Origin: Streptomyces roseochromogenus subsp. oscitans DS 12.976
Lineage (GTDB): Bacteria; Actinomycetota; Actinomycetes; Streptomycetales; Streptomycetaceae
Assembly: GCF_000497445.1 (NCBI RefSeq)
Contig: NZ_CM002285.1
Span: 8,896,857-8,910,608 of the forward strand
Length of the DNA stretch: 13,752 nucleotides
Reading direction: 5' to 3'
In this document: piece by piece, positions 1-5,832 of the stretch
How positions within the stretch are numbered: the stretch's first letter is position 1
Layout of the letters: the number at the start of each line of letters is the position of its first letter
Notes under the pieces: generated by a model
What the model saw: the letters and a program-made list of their open reading frames with translations, nothing else
Told to the model about the DNA's origin: nothing
Database searches by the model: none
Translations under genes and position numbers: made by a program

Positions 1-2
1 AC

Positions 3-161
3 GGCCGGGGTGAGGACCACGACCGTCCGCGTGGCGGTATGCACACGGGTGGCGGCGCGCTCGCCACTCCGGGCGTCACCGCGGGCGGCCTGGCCGTCCT
101 GGCCGTTGGTGCCGGCGGCATGTACGTGCTGCGTCGCAAGAGGGCCGGCCAGCAGTCCTGA
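3..161 (+). CDS. C-terminal end of a surface protein with sorting-signal-like tail (partial)
   Basis: Only the last 52 codons are in the window; the reading frame is open from the left edge and stops with TGA at 159-161. The tail has three parts in order: a Gly-rich stretch with MHTGGGAL, a hydrophobic segment (about VTAGGLAVLAVGAGGMYVL), and a basic end RRKRAG. This is the layout of a Gram-positive cell-wall sorting signal, with HTGGG standing where LPXTG would normally be. A sortase gene starts 225 bp downstream on the same strand, so this protein may be its substrate; that link is inferred from position. The N-terminal function cannot be read here. Alternatively it is simply a protein held by a C-terminal membrane anchor. 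Confidence 0.7.
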   Translation, partial: GRGEDHDRPRGGMHTGGGALATPGVTAGGLAVLAVGAGGMYVLRRKRAGQQS

Positions 162-189
162 CCTGACACTCCTTCCAGAAGCTGCGGCT

Positions 190-234
190 GCCGCCGACGC
201 GCCCACCGCGTCGGCGGCCCGCCCAGCCGGGCGG
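190..234 (+). terminator. Double hairpin after the surface-protein gene
   Basis: A perfect 12-bp stem (GCCGCCGACGCG, loop CCCAC, then the exact complement) spans 190-218. It is followed at once by a 6-bp stem CCGCCC-AGCC-GGGCGG at 219-234. It lies 29 bp after the stop of the upstream gene. There is no T-tract, which is common for GC-rich actinobacterial terminators. Some read-through into the sortase gene remains possible. Confidence 0.65.
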
Positions 235-385
235 TCGGTCCCCGCGACCGCCCCGCATGTACGTACCCCTCCGCGCCGGTCCTCGCGCACCGGCGCCCTT
301 GTACGTCACTCCCTGCGCGCCGGCCACGTGATCGGCGCCCCTGTCCTGATCCCCGTGCTGCCGTGCCCGAGTGAGGTGGTGTCCG

Positions 386-1084
386 ATGGCAGCAGATCCC
401 TCCTCCCCGATCCCCGCGGAACCGCCGGGGGGCGGGCGGAGTTCCGGCCGTGGGCGGCTGACGCTGTGGGGCGTGGCGATCGTGCTCCTCGTCGTCAGCG
501 TGTTCGGCAGCCACCACGGCTCGGATGACACGCCACGCGCCTCCCGGGCCGGCGCGCCGCAGCGCCACCATCACGCGGGCGCGAGCGCCCCGTTCAAAGC
601 CGACACGCCCCCGGTGGTCAACGACCTGCCCAGATCCGAACCGACCCGCCTGCTCATCCCCAAGATCTCTGTGGACGCCCCCTTCACCACCCTGGCCATG
701 GACGCCTCGGGTACGCTCCAGCCGCCACCGGCCGGTGACACCAACCTCGTCGGCTGGTACGCCAAGGGTGTCTCGCCCGGGGAGACCGGCACCGCGATCA
801 TCGCCGGGCACCTCGACACGACGACCTCCGCCGCCGTCTTCGCCAACCTTGACAATCTGGCGCCCGGCGACGAGTTCACCGTGCAGCGCGCCGACGGACG
901 CGATGCCGACTTCGTCGTGGACGACAGCGAGACCTTCGCCAAGGACAGCTTCCCCAGCGAGCGCGTCTTCGCCGACGCCCAACGCCCCGAGGTCCGGCTG
1001 ATCACCTGTGCGGGGCCGTACGACAAGGCGGCGAAGGACTACAGTGACAACCTCGTGGTCTTCGCTCACCTGGAGGTGGAGTGA
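386..1084 (+). CDS. Class F-like sortase (cysteine transpeptidase)
   Basis: This 232-residue protein has a short cytoplasmic N-terminus, one membrane segment at about residues 25-41, a Pro/His-rich linker, and a C-terminal sortase fold. The conserved AGHLDT motif places the catalytic His at 142, and LITCAG places the nucleophile Cys at 208. The family cleaves a C-terminal sorting motif and attaches proteins to the cell envelope. ATG at 386 is preferred over the in-frame GTG at 371 because a GAGG box at 373-376 sits nine bases before it. The upstream gene encodes a tail that could be its substrate. Oddly, there is no Arg after the Cys, where sortases usually carry their third active-site residue; the end reads DYSDNLVVFAHL. 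The family call is firm, the class F assignment slightly less so. Confidence 0.9.
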   Translation: MAADPSSPIPAEPPGGGRSSGRGRLTLWGVAIVLLVVSVFGSHHGSDDTPRASRAGAPQRHHHAGASAPFKADTPPVVNDLPRSEPTRLLIPKISVDAPFTTLAMDASGTLQPPPAGDTNLVGWYAKGVSPGETGTAIIAGHLDTTTSAAVFANLDNLAPGDEFTVQRADGRDADFVVDDSETFAKDSFPSERVFADAQRPEVRLITCAGPYDKAAKDYSDNLVVFAHLEVE

Positions 1085-1125
1085 GCCGGTCCGCACGGGT
1101 CGGGTGAGCCAGGCCCGTACGGCTC
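1083..1125. terminator. Bidirectional hairpin between convergent sortase and esterase genes
   Basis: GAGCCG (1083-1088) pairs with CGGCTC (1120-1125), and ACGGG (1095-1099) pairs with CCCGT (1114-1118), leaving a bulge on the left arm. The stem covers the whole short gap and overlaps the stop codons of both convergent genes. No T-tract is visible. It is a reasonable shared terminator, but the stem is imperfect. Confidence 0.5.
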
Positions 1126-2290
1126 AGGCGGCGCCGTCTGTGAAGGCCCCGCCCGGAGTGAACGCCAGCGCCGCGAACCGTTCGCCCATGCGACGGTGCG
1201 CGGCGGCGTCCGGGTGGAGGCCGTCGGGCAGCGGCAGTTCGCCGAAGTCGGCCTCGCCGTACAGTTCACGGCCGTCGAGGTAGTGCAGGTGCGGGTCCTC
1301 GGTTGACCGCTCGCGGACGATCCGGGCCAGCTCCTCCCGGATGACACCCAGGGTGAGTTTCCCGCTCGCCTTGTCCGCCGGGTCGCCGGTCGCACGGAAC
1401 AGCAGCCGACCCTCCTGCAGGGCGGACACGTCCATGAGGGTGGGGCCCGGCGTGTCCTCGTGCATCGGGCACAGGATCGGCGAGACGACCAGCAGCGGGA
1501 CGTCGGGGCGCCCGTCGCGGATGGTGTCGAGGAAGCCGTGCACCGCGGGACCGAACGCGCGCAGCCGCATCAGATCGGTGTTGACCACATTGATGCCGAG
1601 CTTGACGCTGATCAGGTCGGCGGGGGTGTCGCGCAGTGCGCGCGCGGTGAACGGGTCGAGGAGCGCGCTGCCGCTCAGCCCCACATTGATCAGTTCCACC
1701 CCGCCGAGGGACGCGGCGAGCGCCGGCCAGGTGGTGGTCGGACTCGCGGCCGCCGATCCGTGACTGATGGAACTGCCGTGGTGCAGCCAGACCTTGCCGG
1801 GCCGGTCCGGTACGGGCTCGACGGGCGCATCGGTGCGCAGGGCGACGAGTTCGGTCATCTCGTCGTACGGCAGCCAGATCTCCACGACCTTGACGGTGTC
1901 GGGCAGCCCGGTGAAGCGCAGGGTGCCGACGGGGCCCGGCCGGTGCGCGGCGGAGCCGGTGGTCAGGTCGATGGTGAGCGTGTGGCCGCCGCCGACGCGG
2001 CCGCTGCCGGCCGGACGGCCGTCGACGACCAGGTCGTAGCGGCCTTCCGGGCGGGGCGGTGCGCCGACGTAGACCCGCTTGGTCGGCAGGGTGTCCAACT
2101 CGACGACGGTCGCGCGGGTGCGGAAGACCAGCCGTACGCCGGAGGGCTGGGACTCCGCCATGGCCAGCTGCGGATCGGCGCACTGCGCGCGGGCGCGGGC
2201 CGGCAGCCGGTGCGGCAGGAGTCCGTGCGCGGTGCGCTCCAAGTCCAGTGCGCCGCACAGGAGTTCGGGGGTTAGCGGGATGGTCTGCAT
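1124..2290 (-). CDS. GDSL/SGNH-type esterase or acylhydrolase
   Basis: This 388-residue protein has an N-terminal beta-rich region of about 160 residues followed by an SGNH hydrolase domain. All four family blocks can be read: GSSISHG with nucleophile Ser174, NVGLSGSA with oxyanion Gly207, LGINVVN with Asn234, and DGLHPDA with Asp356 and His359. Members hydrolyse ester bonds on lipids or on acetylated sugars; the substrate is not evident here. No signal peptide is visible, so it is probably cytoplasmic. ATG at 2290 was chosen because the upstream residues do not resemble the family and the next gene ends at 2332. The ribosome-binding site is weak, which suggests coupling to the TetR gene 41 bp upstream on the same strand. 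Confidence 0.85.
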   Translation of the reverse strand: MQTIPLTPELLCGALDLERTAHGLLPHRLPARARAQCADPQLAMAESQPSGVRLVFRTRATVVELDTLPTKRVYVGAPPRPEGRYDLVVDGRPAGSGRVGGGHTLTIDLTTGSAAHRPGPVGTLRFTGLPDTVKVVEIWLPYDEMTELVALRTDAPVEPVPDRPGKVWLHHGSSISHGSAAASPTTTWPALAASLGGVELINVGLSGSALLDPFTARALRDTPADLISVKLGINVVNTDLMRLRAFGPAVHGFLDTIRDGRPDVPLLVVSPILCPMHEDTPGPTLMDVSALQEGRLLFRATGDPADKASGKLTLGVIREELARIVRERSTEDPHLHYLDGRELYGEADFGELPLPDGLHPDAAAHRRMGERFAALAFTPGGAFTDGAA

Positions 2291-2331
2291 GGTGTCGGCC
2301 TGCGTTTCGAAGAGAAGAGAAGCCAAGGGAG

Positions 2332-2901
2332 TCAGGCGTGGGGCCAGTCGCGCAGGAGGGAGTCGAGGGCGTCCAGGATCCGGGTCCAGGACTCCTGCGA
2401 GTCGGGGGCGCTGCGGCTGAACCCGCCGGCCAGCTCCAGGCTGACGTAGCCGTGGAAGACGCTGCCGAGGAGCCGGACGGCGTGGGTCTGGTCGGGCTCG
2501 GCCAGGTCGTAGCCGCGCAGGATCGCACGGGTCATCTGTGCGTGCCGGCCGCCCGCGCTCGCGGCCGCCGCCTCGGGATCCAGCGGGTGCCGGGTCGCCG
2601 CGTAGCGGCCGGGGTGGGCGCGGGCGTAGTCGCGGTACACGTCGGCGAACGCGGTGAGGGCGTCCTTGCCGGCCCGGCCGGCGAGCGCGTCGGCGGCACG
2701 GTCGGCCAGCTCCTCCAGCGCGAGCAACGCGATCCGGGTCTTGAGGTCCTGGGAGTTCTTCAGGTGCGAGTACAGGCTCGCGACCTTGACGTCGAACCGC
2801 CGGGCGAGCGCGGACACGGTCACCTGCTCGAAGCCGACCTCGTCGGCCAGCTCCGCACCGGCCCGTACGAGACGGTCGGTGCTCAGGCCTGCGCGTACCA
2901 T
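2332..2901 (-). CDS. TetR/AcrR-family transcriptional regulator
   Basis: This 189-residue protein has an N-terminal TetR DNA-binding domain. Its helix-turn-helix lies at about residues 26-48 (VTVSALARRFDVKVASLYSHLKN), typical of the subgroup whose recognition helix reads SLYxHxKN. The remainder is helical and would bind an unknown ligand; its YRDYARAHPGRYAAT segment resembles the TetR subgroup with a WHG-type C-terminal domain. ATG at 2901 was chosen because AAGGAG lies six bases upstream on the minus strand; the longer frame to 2955 would run through the promoter. It is first in an apparent operon with the esterase gene and probably represses the promoter at 2926-2955, and thus both genes. 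The effector cannot be predicted. Confidence 0.9.
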   Translation of the reverse strand: MVRAGLSTDRLVRAGAELADEVGFEQVTVSALARRFDVKVASLYSHLKNSQDLKTRIALLALEELADRAADALAGRAGKDALTAFADVYRDYARAHPGRYAATRHPLDPEAAAASAGGRHAQMTRAILRGYDLAEPDQTHAVRLLGSVFHGYVSLELAGGFSRSAPDSQESWTRILDALDSLLRDWPHA

Positions 2902-2925
2902 GCTCTTCTCCTTCTTCCATAACTG

Positions 2926-2955
2926 ATTATGTAGCCTCCTATATGTTTTAGGCAA
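2926..2955 (-). promoter_or_regulatory. Promoter with imperfect palindromic operator for the TetR-esterase unit
   Basis: Read on the minus strand, TTGCCT (2955-2950) and CATAAT (2931-2926) form -35 and -10 elements with an 18-bp spacer. The stretch is unusually AT-rich for this genome. An imperfect inverted repeat ATTATGTAG-N4-CTATATGTT (2926-2947 on the plus strand, 6 of 9 positions symmetric) covers the -10 and spacer, where a TetR dimer could block RNA polymerase. The promoter call rests on hexamer matches; operator function is inferred. Confidence 0.6.
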
Positions 2956-2997
2956 ATGACGGAGTGGTGTAGGGTTCAGCTCCGCGTCCCGGGCGGA

Positions 2998-3626
2998 CTA
3001 GAGGCGGCCGTCGGCGATCTCCCGCTCGTGGTACGGGAAGAGCATGTCGTCGGCCTGGACGAAGTCCACGCCCCAGTCGGCGAATTGGGCGACCTGGGAG
3101 TCGTAGTAGGCCTGGGCGCCCGGATGGGCGTGGTTCAGGCCGTAGTTGTCGGAGTTCCGGGGGCACGCCGAGCCGGTGTCGGCGATCTCGTCGGCGGTGA
3201 GCCCGTTCCGGCGACGGGCAGTTGAGCGGCGACGGCACGGCGCGGGATGCCGCGCACGATGTGCAGCCCGAAGCGCAGCCCGAGCGAGTGGATCCGCCGG
3301 GCCGGCGGAGCGAAGCCCGCCCCGCCGGCGGCGGAGGGGAACCGGTCCGGGGCCGGGAGCCGGCGGCCGTACGCGTCCAGGACCAGCGGCGCGTCCGGGT
3401 TGTAGCCATGCGCACGGGCCGTCGGCTCGTACCACTGGATGTCCACCACCACCGCGTCCCAGCCGTGCGCCAGCAGACGCTCCCGCAGGAACACCGCGTT
3501 GGCGAGCACCTAGTCCTCGGCGAGCACCTAGTCCTCGGTGACGGTCGGGCCGTAGCAGTCCCAGCTGTTTCAGCCCATCGGGGGCCGCAGCCGCCGGTCG
3601 GGAAGGGGCCGTTCCACGGTCGCCAC
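2998..3626 (-). pseudogene. Decayed GH27-like alpha-galactosidase (or arabinopyranosidase)
   Basis: Read on the minus strand from a GTG at 3626, conceptual translation gives PPMG-stop-NSWDCYGPTVTED, then HGWDAVVVDIQWYEPTARAH, FGLHIVRGIPRRAV, and in another frame HPGAQAYYDSQVAQFADWG and VDFVQADDM. These are the hallmarks of GH27-type enzymes. Lesions: TGA at 3572-3570 where the family has the Trp of PPMGWNSW; two TAG codons (3530-3528 and 3512-3510) inside an 18-bp tandem duplication; a single-base frameshift near 3198-3208; and a stop at 3000-2998 that removes the C-terminal half. The family normally runs past 400 residues; about 190 codons remain. GTG at 3626 follows GAG with little ribosome-binding signal. 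It lies just after a GH51 relic, so the two probably once formed an arabinose/galactose polysaccharide cluster. Confidence 0.88.
3501..3536 (-). repeat. 18-bp perfect tandem duplication inside the GH27 relic
   Basis: The unit GGCGAGCACCTAGTCCTC (plus strand) occurs twice back to back at 3501-3518 and 3519-3536. In the gene frame each copy reads Glu-Asp-stop-Val-Leu-Ala, so the duplication is in frame and copied a TAG stop. The expected family sequence TEDEVLA suggests a Glu codon (GAG) became TAG first and the block was then duplicated by slippage. Confidence 0.9.
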
Positions 3627-3629
3627 CTC

Positions 3630-3803
3630 TCAGCCCGCCACGGTCGGAGGTGCCTGGACAGTTCGGCGGGCGACGTACTCGGCACGCATGGTGCCGCCAC
3701 AGCCCCAGGTCTCGTTGCCGATACCCCAGAACCGCACCCGCCACGGCTCCGGGCCGAGCAGTGCGCACAGCGCAGAGAAAGGTGACAGCGCTCCACGGGT
3801 GGG
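3630..3803 (-). pseudogene. Remnant of a GH51 alpha-L-arabinofuranosidase
   Basis: A 57-codon frame on the minus strand, bounded by a TGA at 3806-3804 and ending with TGA at 3632-3630, reads LLGPEPWRVR followed by FWGIGNETWGCGGTM and RAEYVARR. The GNExWGCGG block carries the acid/base Glu region of GH51 arabinofuranosidases. Intact family members are about 500 residues, so nearly everything else is gone: upstream sequence stops abruptly, and after YVARR the match to the usual YADLYRRY is lost. No start codon or ribosome-binding site is credible. It sits directly upstream of the GH27 relic on the same strand. A GH51 origin is well supported by the motif, but no product would be functional. Confidence 0.75.
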
Positions 3804-3822
3804 TCAAGGGGTCGGGAATGGG

Positions 3823-3853
3823 TTCGCGCACCGGCGCCCGGTCGTCCTAGCCT
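3823..3853 (+). promoter_or_regulatory. Likely leaderless promoter of proS
   Basis: TAGCCT at 3848-3853 matches the actinobacterial -10 pattern TANNNT and ends exactly seven bases before the ATG of proS, so transcription would begin at or next to the start codon. No Shine-Dalgarno sequence occurs in the intervening GCCCACC. A weak -35 (TTCGCG, 3823-3828) lies 19 bp upstream. The spacing supports a leaderless mRNA; the -35 assignment is weak. Confidence 0.55.
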
Positions 3854-3860
3854 GCCCACC

Positions 3861-5273
3861 ATGGCAAAGGCACCCGTGCTCACCCCCCGGGCGGACGACT
3901 TCCCGCGCTGGTACCAGGATCTGGTCGCCAAGGCGGAGCTGGCCGACAACGGCCCGGTGCGCGGCACCATGGTCATCCGACCGTACGGGTACGGCCTGTG
4001 GGAGCGGATGCAACAGGAGATGGACGTCCGGATCAAGGACGCGGGCGCGCAGAACGCCTACTTCCCGCTCTTCATCCCGCAGTCGTATCTGACGAAGGAG
4101 GCCGAGCACGTCGAGGGCTTCGCTCCCGAACTGGCCGTCGTCACCCACGGCGGCGGCAAGGAGCTGGAGGAGCCTGTCGTGGTCCGCCCCACCTCCGAGA
4201 CGATCGTCAACGAATACTTCTCGAAGTGGGTGCAGAGCTACCGCGATCTGCCGCTGCTGATCAACCAGTGGGCGAACGTGGTGCGCTGGGAGCTGCGCCC
4301 GCGCGTGTTCCTCCGTACGACGGAATTCCTCTGGCAGGAGGGCCACACAGCCCACGCCAACTACGAGGAGGCCCGCGACTACGCCGCGCGCATCCACCGG
4401 AACGTGTACGCCGACTTCATGGAGAACGTCCTCGCCATGGACGTCGTACCGGGACGCAAGACGGCCAGGGAGCGGTTCGCCGGTGCGATCAACACGCTCA
4501 CCCTGGAGGGCATGATGGGCGACGGCAAGGCCCTCCAACTGGGCACCAGCCATGAGCTGGGCCAGAACTTCGCCAAGGCCTTCCACACGCGCTACCTGTC
4601 GCGGGAGGGCCGGCAGGAGTACGTCTGGCAGACCTCCTGGGGCTCCACCACCCGTATGGTCGGCGCGCTGGTGATGATGCACGGGGACGACGACGGTCTG
4701 CGCGTACCGCCCCGGCTGGCCCCGGTGCAGGCGGTGGTCATCGCCGTCAAGGGCGGCCCGGAGGTGCCGGCCGAGGTCCGCGCGATCGGTGAGCGGCTTA
4801 CGGGGGCGGGAGTACGCGTCGAGGTCGACGACCGCACGGACGTGCCGTTCGGCCGGCGCGCGGTCGACTGGGAGCTGAAGGGCGTACCCGTACGGATCGA
4901 GGTAGGGCCGCGCGACCTGGAGAACGGCACCGCCGTACTGGTCCGCCGTATCCCGGGCACGAAGGAGCCGGTCGCGGCCCGGGCACTGGCCGCGCTGCTG
5001 CCCGGGGTGCTGGAGGACGACCAGGCGCTGCTGCTGGCCCAGTCCCGCCGGCGCCGCGAGGACCGCACGGCGGAGGCGACCACGATCGAGGAGGCCACGG
5101 AGGCCGCGGCCACCGGCTGGGCCCGCATCCCCTGGGCGAAGCTCGGCCCCGAGGGCGAGACCGGACTCGCCGAACAGGGCATGTCGGTACGGTGCCTGGT
5201 CGCGGCGGACGGCACGGTCCCGGAACGCGATGACCAGCCGGGGAATGTGGCGATCGTGGCGCGGGCGTATTGA
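3861..5273 (+). CDS. proS: Prolyl-tRNA synthetase, archaeal/eukaryal-type
   Basis: This 470-residue class II synthetase charges tRNA-Pro with proline in the cytoplasm. Visible are the motif 1 region around VIRPYGYGLWERMQ (38-51), the proline-site RPTSET (109-114), motif 2 RWELRPRVFLRTTEFLWQEG (142-161), and motif 3 GALVMMHGDDDGLRVPPRLAP (268-288), followed by the anticodon-binding domain and a C-terminal domain ending in ARAY. The length, the absence of the large editing insertion of bacterial ProS, and the terminal Tyr mark the archaeal/eukaryal type. The C-terminal domain keeps only one Cys (RCLV), so the four-Cys zinc site known from archaeal relatives appears lost. ATG 3861 has no ribosome-binding site and fits leaderless translation. 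A second, bacterial-type ProS elsewhere in the genome is expected from knowledge of the genus, not seen. Confidence 0.95.
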   Translation: MAKAPVLTPRADDFPRWYQDLVAKAELADNGPVRGTMVIRPYGYGLWERMQQEMDVRIKDAGAQNAYFPLFIPQSYLTKEAEHVEGFAPELAVVTHGGGKELEEPVVVRPTSETIVNEYFSKWVQSYRDLPLLINQWANVVRWELRPRVFLRTTEFLWQEGHTAHANYEEARDYAARIHRNVYADFMENVLAMDVVPGRKTARERFAGAINTLTLEGMMGDGKALQLGTSHELGQNFAKAFHTRYLSREGRQEYVWQTSWGSTTRMVGALVMMHGDDDGLRVPPRLAPVQAVVIAVKGGPEVPAEVRAIGERLTGAGVRVEVDDRTDVPFGRRAVDWELKGVPVRIEVGPRDLENGTAVLVRRIPGTKEPVAARALAALLPGVLEDDQALLLAQSRRRREDRTAEATTIEEATEAAATGWARIPWAKLGPEGETGLAEQGMSVRCLVAADGTVPERDDQPGNVAIVARAY

Positions 5274-5288
5274 CGGGGCGGGCACGCC

Positions 5289-5320
5289 TGCGGTCGGTGC
5301 ACCCGCACACCCACTTTTTT
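5289..5320 (+). terminator. Weak hairpin with T-run after proS
   Basis: TGCGG (5289-5293) pairs with CCGCA (5303-5307), and a run of six T lies at 5315-5320. The stem is only 5 bp and the T-run begins seven bases after it. It lies in the 141-bp gap between convergent proS and the HxlR gene, where a terminator is expected, but the structure is not strong. Confidence 0.3.
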
Positions 5321-5414
5321 GTGCGTACTTGGCAGCCGTAGCCGGGCGGGAGAGGCTGTCTTGCGAGGTCAGAGGCTCGGCAGCGGGATGGGAGGAGGTG
5401 GCCGGGGTGCGGGG

Positions 5415-5765
5415 TCAGGATGTCTGGCCGCGTTCACGGAGCTGGTTCAGGCGGCGGTGGCCCCAGTCGGATACGGGGCCCAGGGCCTCGGACAGGTCGC
5501 GGCCGAAGCCGGTGAGTGTGTATACCGTCTTGGGCGGCAGCACGTCGTACACCTCCCGGTGCACCAGTCCGTCCTCCTCCATCTCGCGCAGCGCCTGAGT
5601 CAGCACCTTCTCGCTCAACCCCGGCAATCGGCGCCGTAGTTCGGCCGGCCGGTGCGGGCCGGACTCCAGCAGCCACAGCAGGGACGTCTTCCACTTGCCG
5701 TCGATCACGGCGATCGCGGCGGTCACTCCGCAGACGTTCGGATCCTGGGCGCGGCTGCGTGTCAT
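5415..5765 (-). CDS. HxlR-family winged-helix transcriptional regulator
   Basis: This 116-residue protein is nearly all HxlR domain: NVCGVTAAIAVIDGKWK (10-26) with the N-terminal Cys12 common in this family, then the helix-turn-helix PAELRRRLPGLSEKVLTQAL (40-59), then the wing VYDVLPPKTVYTLTGFG (72-88). HxlR proteins bind DNA as dimers and often sense aldehydes, quinones or oxidants, in several members through that Cys. ATG at 5765 is preferred to a start at 5804 because GAGG lies six bases upstream and the extra 13 residues are unlike the family. It is divergent from the imine-reductase-like gene, separated by a 67-bp spacer with palindromes, so it most likely controls that gene and itself. 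Confidence 0.92.
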   Translation of the reverse strand: MTRSRAQDPNVCGVTAAIAVIDGKWKTSLLWLLESGPHRPAELRRRLPGLSEKVLTQALREMEEDGLVHREVYDVLPPKTVYTLTGFGRDLSEALGPVSDWGHRRLNQLRERGQTS

Positions 5766-5832
5766 CGGTGTCCTCTTCTGTTCCCTATCAGGCCGTACGG
5801 CCACATTTCCTTATCCATATGGGAGTTGAAAC
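5766..5832. promoter_or_regulatory. Divergent promoter and operator region of HxlR and oxidoreductase genes
   Basis: This 67-bp spacer holds both start regions. A perfect 12-bp palindrome GGCCGTACGGCC lies at 5791-5802 and a second one, CCATATGG, at 5815-5822. Between them is an AT-rich stretch (ACATTTCCTTATCC) that could supply -10 elements, though no canonical -10/-35 pair can be assigned with confidence. The ribosome-binding site of the rightward gene is GGGAG at 5821-5825, overlapping the second palindrome. HxlR binding here is inferred from position and symmetry. Confidence 0.55.

Noticed and set aside
3570..3572. TGA in place of the Trp codon in PPMGWNSW as a recoded selenocysteine or suppressed stop
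   Set aside because: The same gene also has two TAG codons, a frameshift and a truncated end, so plain decay explains it; no selenocysteine-type hairpin was noticed.
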